Shown here piece by piece: positions 14,888-20,487 of a stretch of DNA of 24,687 nucleotides. Every line of letters begins with the position of its first letter. Position 1 is the first letter of the stretch. Location: the IMG/VR virus record IMGVR_UViG_3300000893_000007, positions 1 to 24,687 of that record; one strand, 5' to 3'. Below the pieces are notes generated by a model, which did not search any database, had not been told where the DNA came from, and was given only the letters and a program-made list of their open reading frames with translations. This DNA is from a virus. A program made the translations under genes and the position numbers.

Positions 14888-15789
14888 GACAGCCTCTCTC
14901 CTTCTTTATCTCGATCGATCAGATCATAGATAACGCCATCAACATTGAAATCGAGAAGAATCGAGCCTTCACGACCATTCACGAATTCCCTGAACTGGCG
15001 GTTATCATCAAATATGCCGAAATCGACATAGTTCTCTCCGTTAGGAGAAAGAATCCAACCGACTACAGCACCAGCCTTCGAGTCCTCAAATCCAAGCTCA
15101 CGATAGACTTCGTTCAGGAAAAGATGCCCACGGGATCGAAGAAGATCGTTCGCATAGTTCTGCTTACAGTTGAGGAAGATGCGGTTGTACTCCGGTTCCT
15201 TGGACCACGACGTACATGTCGGATCAAAGAAACGAGCATAAACTGAAGGTACCACATCAGCAACACGCGTGACAGTTGTTGTTTTTCCGTCGTCACGTAC
15301 CACGTCAACTTGTTCACTTCCGTAACGAAAGTAACGGTCTTCGTCCTCACCGTACTTCTCTACCACCCGACGGCGGTACTCATCGAATCCTTTCTCAAGA
15401 GCCGCATACGCAGCCATCAAAGCTGTGTTGCGATTGGTAAGGATCCGGTGGGACTTGGTCAGGCAAGCAATGGAAACAACACCCAGACCGACCGCCGGAG
15501 CATAAAGCTTGGTGATCTTCACGGCTGTCTGGACCTTGATGATACGAACGTCGTTCTGACGATCCTGCTCAGAGTACTCGCGGTGCTCGAGAGTCCGAGC
15601 CTTTTTGAGATTGTCTGCGCCCTCGTCGAGAACCTCTTCGAGCTTCAACGTGGCGCGACACGCAAGAACGGTACTGCCGACGACGCCGACAACACCAGCT
15701 CCGAATAGGAGCGTTGGTGAGCTCGCGTCGAGTTTCAAAGCGACTCGCCCAAAGTGTCGAGCGAGTGCGCCGGTTCCTCCAAACATCAT
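14869..15789 (-). CDS. DUF6353-like two-span membrane protein
   Basis: 306 residues with two hydrophobic spans (about 26-44, TLLFGAGVVGVVGSTVLA; and 95-112, YAPAVGLGVVSIACLT) separated by a charged helix. The C-terminal soluble part includes HLFLNEVYRELGF, VVGWILSPNGENYVDFGIFD and a beta-rich end (ILLDFNVDGVIYDLI). The layout matches DUF6353 phage proteins and the shorter paralogue at 17602-18417. Two ATGs are adjacent; AAGGAG is three bases from the first and six from the second (15786), so the second may be used. The function is unknown; a membrane-anchored scaffold or exclusion factor is possible but not shown. The stop overlaps the next gene by 19 bases. Confidence 0.87.
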   Translation of the reverse strand: MMFGGTGALARHFGRVALKLDASSPTLLFGAGVVGVVGSTVLACRATLKLEEVLDEGADNLKKARTLEHREYSEQDRQNDVRIIKVQTAVKITKLYAPAVGLGVVSIACLTKSHRILTNRNTALMAAYAALEKGFDEYRRRVVEKYGEDEDRYFRYGSEQVDVVRDDGKTTTVTRVADVVPSVYARFFDPTCTSWSKEPEYNRIFLNCKQNYANDLLRSRGHLFLNEVYRELGFEDSKAGAVVGWILSPNGENYVDFGIFDDNRQFREFVNGREGSILLDFNVDGVIYDLIDRDKEGERLSWQLSN

Positions 15790-15796
15790 AGTCTCC

Positions 15797-15976
15797 TTAA
15801 AATAATCTACCTTGTTGAGGTGGCTGTTCCTTCTGGGGCAAGGGGTTGGGGTTCTCTAGATTCTTCAAATATATCGCGATGACCTGATCATCAGCCATTC
15901 GATCTACCTGCACACTCCAATTCTCGTTCGGGTACATTGATTTAACGGCATCACGCATTTGAAGAATATTGGTCAT
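15797..15976 (-). CDS. 59-residue conserved phage protein
   Basis: ATG three bases after the preceding stop, no strong ribosome site, so coupled translation is likely. The product begins MTNILQMRDAVKSMYPNENW and continues SVQVDRMADDQVIAIYLKNL with a proline/glutamine-rich tail. The pattern RDAVK-MYP---W---VDRM-D-Q--AIY is one I associate with very many Gram-positive phages. It is a small helical protein of unknown role. Its stop codon lies inside the ribosome binding site of the DUF6353-like gene. Confidence 0.85.
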   Translation of the reverse strand: MTNILQMRDAVKSMYPNENWSVQVDRMADDQVIAIYLKNLENPNPLPQKEQPPQQGRLF

Positions 15977-15979
15977 AGC

Positions 15980-16606
15980 TTAACCGACAGGAACAGGTTG
16001 TGGGAGATCAAGAAGATAACCGTCTCTGGTTCTCGTGACTCCCGAACCTCTAAGCTCTTTCCAGCCCCAGTCCTGATCAACGTATGTTGAGGCAATGCCA
16101 ACCAGTTCATATAGATCAGCAACCGTAATAAACCCATATTGACTCACCACCTCGTACATTTGATCAATTACGTTGTCCGCTTCTGCCCTCGACTGCAACA
16201 CGATCTCATCGAAATCGTGCGAGGATCTTGCTCTACGACTCATGGCCCTTTGCGGACCTGATGATCGTCCCTGCATGTAATACCGGTTATAACTCACAAC
16301 ACCGGTCGGTCCAGAAGGCGGAGTTGTTGATCCTGTTCGACGCCTGTATGAATCACCTCGTACCAGTTTCTCAAAGAACTGGCTGGTGACCTCAACGAAA
16401 GCATCCTGAGCTGCAGGAAGCAATACATCGAACACTACGAAGTTAACTGCACCTTTGGCGTCACCCGCGACAAAATTCTCCCTGAAGCGACTGCCAAGGG
16501 ACTTCTTACGCCGGATGGGATCATCTGAAGTAACGCGCTTAATATTCTTATCTTGAGTCTTGGCTCTATCTCTTATGCGGTTTGAAGGGTAATCCGGGAT
16601 ATCCAT
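15980..16606 (-). CDS. Conserved phage protein, 208 residues
   Basis: ATG five bases after AAAGGA. Regions in order: basic N terminus (YPSNRIRDRAKTQDK), SLGSRFRENFVAGDAKGAVN, a helical VLLPAAQDAFVEVTSQFFEK, a disordered basic Ser/Pro/Arg stretch with PTGVVSYNRYY, then a conserved helical domain (RARSSHDFDEIVLQSRAEAD, TVADLYELVG, DWGWKELRGSGVTRTRDGYL). The C-terminal domain pattern is strongly kept in phages of this kind but lacks an assigned function. Its ribosome binding site follows directly on the U-run of an intrinsic terminator, so expression probably needs terminator read-through. Confidence 0.87.
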   Translation of the reverse strand: MDIPDYPSNRIRDRAKTQDKNIKRVTSDDPIRRKKSLGSRFRENFVAGDAKGAVNFVVFDVLLPAAQDAFVEVTSQFFEKLVRGDSYRRRTGSTTPPSGPTGVVSYNRYYMQGRSSGPQRAMSRRARSSHDFDEIVLQSRAEADNVIDQMYEVVSQYGFITVADLYELVGIASTYVDQDWGWKELRGSGVTRTRDGYLLDLPQPVPVG

Positions 16607-16619
16607 AGTTGTCCTTTAG

Positions 16620-16653
16620 AAAAAAGGAAAGCGCTTGTTCAGCGCCCTCCTTT
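16620..16653 (-). terminator. Intrinsic terminator after the 93-residue membrane gene
   Basis: The minus strand folds AAAGGA-GG-GCGCT around loop GAACA with AGCGC-TT-TCCTTT (two G-U pairs in the middle), a 13-bp stem merging into a T6 run. It overlaps the stop codon of the upstream gene. The next gene starts only 14 bases beyond the run. Confidence 0.85.
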
Positions 16654-16933
16654 ATCGATCCGACTTGTACTCTGTTTTGTTGTTCTGCTGCCTGTTCTCG
16701 AAATTGGCGTACCAGGCAATAGCGCCATCGATCCGACGGTCAACGTGTGCGGAAGCACTTTCGGCCATCATTCCGCCAATGACAAAGCTGCCGATCCAGA
16801 CTCGAGCTTGATCGAATCCGGTAACGACTTCTGTGTTATTGACAATGATGTCCTTGGTGACTTTCGTGACACTCATGACAGTGGCGATATTTGCTACTGC
16901 TTTGATAAGCTTGATTTGCTCAAACGAAAGCAT
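16652..16933 (-). CDS. Small membrane protein, 93 residues
   Basis: ATG with TTAGGAG six bases upstream. The sequence MLSFEQIKLIKAVANIATVM continues to TKVTKDIIVNNTEVV, then a hydrophobic stretch (about 44-60, VWIGSFVIGGMMAESAS) and a polar C terminus with charged and Asn/Gln residues. The KVVKDII-NN motif and the GSFVIG---A segment suggest a family related to other small phage membrane proteins. It has its own promoter-like element 29 bases upstream and its own terminator, forming a complete single-gene unit. Confidence 0.82.
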   Translation of the reverse strand: MLSFEQIKLIKAVANIATVMSVTKVTKDIIVNNTEVVTGFDQARVWIGSFVIGGMMAESASAHVDRRIDGAIAWYANFENRQQNNKTEYKSDR

Positions 16934-16961
16934 AAATAACTCCTAAGTTTAGTGGGGTCTC

Positions 16962-16985
16962 GTTATATGCGATGTTTTATCTGCG
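16962..16985 (-). promoter_or_regulatory. CGCA-N14-TATAAC element
   Basis: CGCA at 16985-16982 and TATAACGAGACCCC from 16967 on the minus strand. The leader to the ATG at 16933 (GACCCCACTAAACTTAGGAG) nearly matches those of the copies at 20054 and 20488, so element, leader and ribosome site form one repeated cassette. The TATAAY box looks like a -10; CGCA is too near to be an ordinary -35. Confidence 0.72.
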
Positions 16986-17032
16986 AACTAACGGGGCACA
17001 TGGCGCCATTTGCTGTCGTTTAAGACTGAGCG

Positions 17033-17062
17033 ACCTTGGGGGCGCAGAGAGCGCAAGTCCCC
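17033..17062 (-). other. GC-rich hairpin after the chaperone homologue
   Basis: The minus strand reads GGGGG-ACTT-GCGC-TCTCT-GCGC-CCCCC, giving two stacked stems with a four-base bulge, starting about 10 bases after the stop codon at 17071. No U-run follows, so it is not a standard intrinsic terminator; it may stabilise the 3' end or isolate the next unit. Confidence 0.5.
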
Positions 17063-17070
17063 CTTGAAGC

Positions 17071-17592
17071 TTACATCTCATCGATAACGATTTCTCCAGC
17101 CACTATCTTCTCTGTGAGTTCCTTCATATCGGGATAGTTTCGTGCTTCAACCTCGGTCATATGTCTTGGTTCGGGTTTTGGCTTAGCCTGCGTGTCATCC
17201 GTTGCCCCCAACTCAGCCATCTGCTCCACAAAGCCAGCAGGCATGATGCCGTTGAAGAACTCGATCGCAGAATCCGGATCAGTGAAGAAGCTCATCATCA
17301 TCTCGGAATATGCTTCCGATGACATGAACTTCTCGCGCTTCTCTTCGTTCTTGATGAATCGCTTTCCGTCAATCGACTTCTCGCCATACGACATCAATAT
17401 GAGCTCTTTGAACTCCTTGAATATCGTCTGGCTATCCCCTGAGTCAAGTGCCTTTTGCATCGCTTCGCCAAGGCCGCCATCAGGGTACTTCATCTGAATT
17501 TCGATCAACTCAGCTTTGGACAGATGGAAGAAGAAGTCCTCCGTGACTTTCTCTCCATTGAAGTCCGTGTACGTGATCGTCTTCTTGAGCAC
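17071..17592 (-). CDS. Tail assembly chaperone homologue
   Basis: 173 residues, GTG start four bases after AAGGAG. KKTITYTDFNGEKVTEDFFF, LSKAELIEIQ, ILMSYGEKSIDGKRFIKN and SEAYSEMMMSFFTDPDSAIE with FFNGIMPAG match the family of phage tail assembly chaperones that normally lie just upstream of the tape measure and coat it before tail polymerisation. Here it lies about 5 kb downstream of the tape measure, ten bases after a membrane protein gene. The C-terminal third is Lys/Pro/Glu-rich then helical. I see no slippery sequence leading to a longer frameshift product before the stop, unlike many such genes. Family membership is by pattern memory. Confidence 0.82.
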   Translation of the reverse strand: MLKKTITYTDFNGEKVTEDFFFHLSKAELIEIQMKYPDGGLGEAMQKALDSGDSQTIFKEFKELILMSYGEKSIDGKRFIKNEEKREKFMSSEAYSEMMMSFFTDPDSAIEFFNGIMPAGFVEQMAELGATDDTQAKPKPEPRHMTEVEARNYPDMKELTEKIVAGEIVIDEM

Positions 17593-17601
17593 TCTTCTCC
17601 T

Positions 17602-18417
17602 TTACCAGTTGTCTGAGTAATGCGGATGTGGATGACTTTCGAAGTCAACTGCTATGCACGCCTGATTATCAGGAGACAGCACAGATGAGATGATCACCTC
17701 TGGATGATCGTCGACACGCCATCCGACATAGTCAGAATATGGCGTAGGATCCAGCCCGATCTTGCCATAGAATGAGCTCAGAGAGGCATAGTCATGAGCA
17801 ATCAAGTCGAAATTGACATCGTTCATGGCTCGACGAATCTTCTCCACATTGCTCTTGAAATATCGACCAGTCAAGACGTCGAAGCAGAGAACATCTCCGT
17901 TGTCGACGATGACGACCTCGCGATTGCCGGGAGTGTTGCTGACCCGATCCTGAATGATCGAATCATGAACATCTACAGCTTTCCTCTCACCGAACTTCTC
18001 GATGACTTTGGCTTTGTACTCCTGGAGTGCTCTTTCAGAGATTCCCGAAGCAACGGTGAGAGCCGCAATCTTCTTAGAGGCCTGGTGATTCGCCATAACG
18101 ATTGCCGTGATTGTCGTGGCTCCGACGAGAACGGGCGGGATGTAGAGTGGCCATACTTCACGAATCTTCTCCTTCGTGGTCATTTCCACCTGATCAGGCT
18201 CGCGAAGATGTGCCTGACGTCCGACAGTCGGGTGTTTCTGAGAACCAGTCCTACGGCGCAGTTCTTCCTTTTCGATCAGCTCAGCTGCCTTGAAGGATGC
18301 ACGTCCGGCGAAATATGCAGTTGTCACCACACCGGTTACGCCCATCCCGGTGAGGATCGTGGTCTGATTGTCACCTGCGAACTGCGTCAGTTTGCTAAAG
18401 ATTCCTGGAAGCGTCAC
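17602..18417 (-). CDS. DUF6353-like two-span membrane protein
   Basis: 271 residues from GTG 18417, overlapping the upstream gene by 23 bases with only a weak ribosome site. Two hydrophobic spans at about 22-39 (LTGMGVTGVVTTAYFAG) and 92-110 (YIPPVLVGATTITAIVMA) frame a basic cytoplasmic helix. The C-terminal domain has DVLTGRYFKSNVEKIRRAMN, SLSSFYGKIGLDPTPYSDYV and ends with a His-rich SHPHPHYSDNW. This is the classical DUF6353 pattern (TGRYF-S-----A-----, FY-K-GL-PT-YSD-VGW) of Gram-positive phages. The function is unknown. A longer, more divergent paralogue lies at 14869-15789. Confidence 0.9.
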   Translation of the reverse strand: MTLPGIFSKLTQFAGDNQTTILTGMGVTGVVTTAYFAGRASFKAAELIEKEELRRRTGSQKHPTVGRQAHLREPDQVEMTTKEKIREVWPLYIPPVLVGATTITAIVMANHQASKKIAALTVASGISERALQEYKAKVIEKFGERKAVDVHDSIIQDRVSNTPGNREVVIVDNGDVLCFDVLTGRYFKSNVEKIRRAMNDVNFDLIAHDYASLSSFYGKIGLDPTPYSDYVGWRVDDHPEVIISSVLSPDNQACIAVDFESHPHPHYSDNW

Positions 18418-18625
18418 GGAGCCGCCTTTCTATATTCTCTAGAGCCTTCTTATCACTATCGGCGATTGTTATTGCTTCTATGACTTTGGCATTCGGCAAG
18501 GTGACACGAACAAAGCGGAGGAACATCTTATCCCTCCGCCTGTTCAAGTAGTCCGAGATCAACCTTCCGATCATGCCACCGATAATCGAGCCTACGACTA
18601 CGGCTACGATCCAGACTGCTGTCAC
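18395..18625 (-). CDS. Small single-span membrane protein
   Basis: 76 residues, GTG five bases after AGGA, overlapping the preceding stop as GTGA. One N-terminal span (about 3-22, AVWIVAVVVGSIIGGMIGRL) is followed by a basic NRRRDK stop-transfer and a soluble cytoplasmic region with a short beta strand and a helix (DKKALENIERRLRDAS). The topology is probably N-out, C-in. Function unknown; part of a string of membrane genes co-transcribed from the element at 18933. Confidence 0.8.
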   Translation of the reverse strand: MTAVWIVAVVVGSIIGGMIGRLISDYLNRRRDKMFLRFVRVTLPNAKVIEAITIADSDKKALENIERRLRDASRNL

Positions 18626-18750
18626 CGCTTCCTCATTTCACGGACGAAGACCCAGATCAGCCACAGACCTCCGGTAAGGCAGGTCAGCGTGCAATCCCAC
18701 ACGAAATTCCAGAAACCGTACTTCTTACGAGACGACACATACACATTCAT
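18622..18750 (-). CDS. 42-residue conserved membrane protein
   Basis: ATG with AAAGGA about six bases upstream. It starts MNVYVSSRKKYGFWNFVWDC, continues TLTCLTGGLWLIWVFVREMR and ends KR. A basic N terminus precedes a single Trp/Leu-rich span with a GGLWLIWVFVREMR end. This is a recognisable small family (YGFW-F--D--LT-LTGGLWLIW-F-REMR) in phages and bacteria, with no assigned function. It is the first gene after the double structured-RNA leader, and is coupled to the next gene (GTGA). Confidence 0.85.
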   Translation of the reverse strand: MNVYVSSRKKYGFWNFVWDCTLTCLTGGLWLIWVFVREMRKR

Positions 18751-18773
18751 AGTTATTCCTTTAGATTAGATAG

Positions 18774-18845
18774 AAAAGAAAAATAAGAGATATCCCGGAA
18801 CTCCTTGAATTCCGAGGTTGCCACTCCTTGAATGACAACTCTCTT
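18774..18845 (-). ncRNA. Structured RNA with two identical GGA-containing loops
   Basis: On the minus strand an outer stem AAGAGA/TCTCTT (18845-18840 with 18790-18785) encloses two hairpins, 18839-18817 and 18814-18796. Both present the same nine-base loop TTCAAGGAG on unrelated stems (GTTGTCA/TGGCAAC with one G-U, and CGGAA/TTCCG). A U-run follows (ATTTTTCTTTTC), so the whole also works as a terminator. The repeated AAGGAG loop fits a Shine-Dalgarno mimic or the ANGGA loop bound by CsrA/RsmE-type proteins. It lies directly upstream of the 42-residue membrane gene. Confidence 0.6.
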
Positions 18846-18847
18846 CT

Positions 18848-18932
18848 AAAAAATGGAGGAGTGGAACGCTGCGTATTACACTACAACATTCCAATGTCTG
18901 CTGCGTATTACACTACAACAAACGTCTCCTCC
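18848..18932 (-). ncRNA. Compact RNA with tandem repeat, closed by its own 5' end
   Basis: Directly after the TATAAC box at 18933 the minus strand reads GGAGGAG (18932-18926), which pairs perfectly with CTCCTCC (18861-18855) just before a T6 run (18853-18848). The enclosed loop has two identical 21-base copies (18900-18920 and 18868-18888, core TGTAGTGTAATACGCAG) 32 bases apart. If transcription starts near 18930 the product is an RNA of about 80 bases with a blunt-closed 5' end and an intrinsic terminator, either a free small RNA or an attenuator of the downstream membrane genes. Confidence 0.6.
18868..18920. repeat. Two direct copies of a 21-base repeat
   Basis: CTGCGTATTACACTACAACA plus a preceding G occurs at 18868-18888 and 18900-18920 without mismatch, with an 11-base spacer. 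Each contains GTA-N6-TAC, a weak dyad. The spacing of 32 bases is about three helical turns, suitable for two protein molecules on one DNA face; alternatively the repeats act in the RNA loop. Confidence 0.85.
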
Positions 18933-18956
18933 GTTATAAGCCGTGTTAATCCTGCG
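18933..18956 (-). promoter_or_regulatory. CGCA-N14-TATAAC element
   Basis: CGCA at 18956-18953 overlaps the last codons of the 167-residue gene; TATAACGG begins at 18938. It drives toward the two structured RNAs and the operon of three membrane proteins and the chaperone homologue. Spacing is identical to the other copies. Confidence 0.72.
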
Positions 18957-19449
18957 AATTGATCCGAAGCCCAATTCGTTCAAACTTTTCACCATCGGGA
19001 AGCGGGGTTCCATAATTTAAATGCTTTGACAGATCATGCTCTGCATAGCCATTTAATTTGGCAGCACGGCGTTGGCTCATGAACTGCTCGCCAGTACGTG
19101 GATTCTGAATGATCCAACTCGGAGGTCCTTGCCGGTTGATCTCCTTGATGATCGTTTGATTTACGACACTGACCGGGTTGAATTGCACTACGGCGTTATT
19201 CCCCGCCTTGGCAATCGTCTGATCTCCGGCTAATCCTGGAATGCTAGGCGTTGGAACGTACCCGCCACGCATTGCAAGATAGACACCACCGGCAAACGTT
19301 AATCCGCCAGCAATTGAAATATACGTCCACTTGTTTCGTCGAAAATGATCGCGAATTTCATCGATATCAACTTCCACAGTGTTCTCCTGATTAGTCTCCT
19401 CATCTTTTACCATCTTGACGAGGAACGACCTATTTTTGAATAACGGCAT
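18946..19449 (-). CDS. Membrane-anchored protein with NUMOD1-like DNA-binding tail
   Basis: 167 residues from ATG 19449 (AAAGGA about five bases upstream; an in-frame start at 19473 would sit in the U-run). A basic and acidic N-terminal cytoplasmic part is followed by one span (about 46-64, YISIAGGLTFAGGVYLAMR). The C-terminal domain IIQNPRTGEQFMSQRRAAKL, DLSKHLNYGTPLPDGEKFER resembles the NUMOD1-type helix-turn-helix of homing endonucleases (TGE-F-SQ--AA---G-----LS-HL-G). This would place a DNA-binding module on the membrane, either cytoplasmic or, if flipped, outside. No nuclease motif is attached. The span-to-domain link is rich in Pro/Gly/Asn. Confidence 0.8.
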   Translation of the reverse strand: MPLFKNRSFLVKMVKDEETNQENTVEVDIDEIRDHFRRNKWTYISIAGGLTFAGGVYLAMRGGYVPTPSIPGLAGDQTIAKAGNNAVVQFNPVSVVNQTIIKEINRQGPPSWIIQNPRTGEQFMSQRRAAKLNGYAEHDLSKHLNYGTPLPDGEKFERIGLRINSQD

Positions 19450-19470
19450 TAGGGTCCTTTCGATTTTGCA

Positions 19471-19541
19471 CAAAAATATAAAAGGAGAGATCTCAGTCTC
19501 TTGCGAGCTAGCTTCCTTTCGAAAGCGCCAGATCTCTCTCC
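19471..19541 (-). ncRNA. Hairpin leader closed by transcript 5' end, with U-run
   Basis: Immediately after the TATAAT box (19547-19542) the minus strand starts GGAGAGAGATCT (19541-19530), pairing with GAGATCTCTCC (19494-19484), 7 to 9 bp depending on register, just before TTTTATATTTTT. The interior holds CTTTCGAAAG, itself a palindrome. This could be an intrinsic terminator/attenuator or short free RNA ahead of the NUMOD1-like membrane gene, in the same architecture as 18848-18932. Confidence 0.6.
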
Positions 19542-19565
19542 ATTATAGGCTATGTAATTTCTGCG
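19542..19565 (-). promoter_or_regulatory. CGCA-N14-TATAAT element
   Basis: CGCA at 19565-19562 lies in the last codons of the 69-residue gene, with TATAATGGAG from 19547. It reads into the hairpin leader of the NUMOD1-like membrane gene. Confidence 0.7.
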
Positions 19566-19759
19566 AGATTCTCTCCGGAATTCCGCTTTTGAATACGGAT
19601 GATCGCCTCGAGCGTCCCTGCGTTCGAGATGAGAATTTGACGAAGCGACTCGAGCTCATTCAGAGTGTAGCTTCTACGTCTCCGCGTAAGCTGGCGCGCT
19701 GCGCCTTCAAGATTGGCCCCGAGTTCGAACAGCACAGCTTCGATGTCCAGGTCTTGCAT
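19550..19759 (-). CDS. Small helical protein, 69 residues
   Basis: ATG 19759 is preferred: AGGAGG lies eight bases upstream, whereas the in-frame GTG at 19768 overlaps that site. It is a basic helical protein: MQDLDIEAVLFELGANLEGA, then ARQLTRRRRSYTLNELESLR and a helical end (QILISNAGTLEAIIRIQK). No membrane span. It follows the terminator of the preceding gene directly and has no promoter of its own visible, so it depends on read-through. Function unknown. Its stop codon lies within the next promoter-like element. Confidence 0.78.
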   Translation of the reverse strand: MQDLDIEAVLFELGANLEGAARQLTRRRRSYTLNELESLRQILISNAGTLEAIIRIQKRNSGENLAEIT

Positions 19760-19776
19760 ATGGTTCACCTCCTTAG

Positions 19777-19814
19777 AAAAAGATAAAAGGAAAGCCCTTT
19801 CGGGCTCGCCTTTT
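19777..19814 (-). terminator. Intrinsic terminator with GAAA tetraloop
   Basis: The minus strand folds AAAAGG-CG-AGCCC around GAAA with GGGCT-TT-CCTTTT and then ATCTTTTT. It overlaps the stop codon of the 71-residue gene; the ribosome binding site of the next gene begins right after the U-run. Confidence 0.88.
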
Positions 19815-20028
19815 ACGACTTCGATCCAACGGTTTCCTTCTTGGTCTCAACCGGCTCGACGTCGATGATCTGGGCCTCGGCAACTTCCCGGCTCACCTGG
19901 CGGCGCAGGCGGATGTAGCGGAAGGTGCAGTAACCTGCAACTCCAGCAACAAACGCGCCAGCGGCAAGGCAAACGGGGTTGATGCGGGACTCAGTCTCTT
20001 CGACGGTCTCAGTGGTCTCGTCAAACAT
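19813..20028 (-). CDS. Small single-span membrane protein
   Basis: 71 residues from ATG 20028 (AAGGAG six bases upstream; a longer reading frame to 20085 would run through the promoter-like element and is rejected). Acidic N terminus (MFDETTETVEETESRINP), one span (about 19-36, CLAAGAFVAGVAGYCTFRY), then a basic stretch RLRRQVSREV and polar tail. Likely N-out, C-in. It has its own promoter-like element and terminator. Function unknown. Confidence 0.82.
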   Translation of the reverse strand: MFDETTETVEETESRINPVCLAAGAFVAGVAGYCTFRYIRLRRQVSREVAEAQIIDVEPVETKKETVGSKS

Positions 20029-20053
20029 GGAATTCTCCTTAGATTGGGGTCTC

Positions 20054-20077
20054 GTTATACGCCATGTAAATTTTGCG
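20054..20077 (-). promoter_or_regulatory. CGCA-N14-TATAAC element
   Basis: CGCA at 20077-20074, TATAACGAGACCCC from 20059. The leader CCCAATCTAAGGAG leads directly to the ATG at 20028 and is nearly identical to that of the copy at 20488. Confidence 0.75.
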
Positions 20078-20114
20078 AGCCTCATGGAGAATTGTCCCCC
20101 CGGGGATTTTTGAC

Positions 20115-20155
20115 AAAAAAAAAATATGAGGAGTCACGTTTGCGACTCCCCACAT
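20115..20155 (-). terminator. Intrinsic terminator with T10 tail
   Basis: The minus strand pairs ATGTGGGGAGTC (20155-20144) with GACTCCTCATAT (20135-20124): 12 pairs including two G-U, eight-base loop, followed by an unbroken run of ten T. It ends the single-gene unit at 20183-20464. Confidence 0.92.
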
Positions 20156-20182
20156 TTCTTAAACTCTTCTTCAGGCTTTACT

Positions 20183-20464
20183 TCACCTGGGCTTGATCAG
20201 CGTGCCCATTGCTCGCGATGTGATGACATTCACGTGCTCGTGGCGAATGATCAGCAGAATTCCTATCAGGTTTGCTCCAACTAGCAGCACGGTATCGGGG
20301 CTCACTCCTGGGGATTTCTCTTCCTCCCTCATTTTGTGTAGCTTGACAATGCCATCCAGCGTCTTTGCATACTGCTCGGATTCGACCGATTGCTCGCCCA
20401 GCTTCTCGAATGCGCGTTCCATTGCGCTCTCAACAAGCGTTGGCTGCTTGGCTCGGGTAAACAT
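20183..20464 (-). CDS. Small membrane protein, 93 residues
   Basis: ATG four bases after AAAGGAG. A charged helical N-terminal half (TLVESAMERAFEKLGEQSV, DGIVKLHKMREEEK) precedes VSPDTVLLVGANLIGILLII, a membrane span at about 56-74, then HEHVNVITSRAMGTLIKPR. The end pattern VSPDT---VGANL-GI--I---E--NVIT--A----KPR belongs to a family seen in related phages, unassigned. The coiled-coil-like N half faces the cytoplasm if the basic end stays in. It is a complete unit with its own promoter-like element and terminator. Confidence 0.85.
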   Translation of the reverse strand: MFTRAKQPTLVESAMERAFEKLGEQSVESEQYAKTLDGIVKLHKMREEEKSPGVSPDTVLLVGANLIGILLIIRHEHVNVITSRAMGTLIKPR

Positions 20465-20487
20465 ATAGCTCCTTTAGATTGGGGTCC

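Noticed and set aside
17033-17070. Programmed frameshift extending the chaperone homologue
   Set aside because: The G5 run lies after the stop codon, so ribosomes would not reach it in the chaperone frame; the other frames there are short and featureless.
18868-18920. CRISPR array
   Set aside because: Only two 21-base repeats with an 11-base spacer; repeat and spacer lengths do not fit and no cas genes are present (the Cas4-like nuclease is a phage RecB-type enzyme).
20054-20085. Longer start for the 71-residue membrane protein at 20085
   Set aside because: It would run through the CGCA-N14-TATAAC element and ignores the AAGGAG site six bases before ATG 20028.
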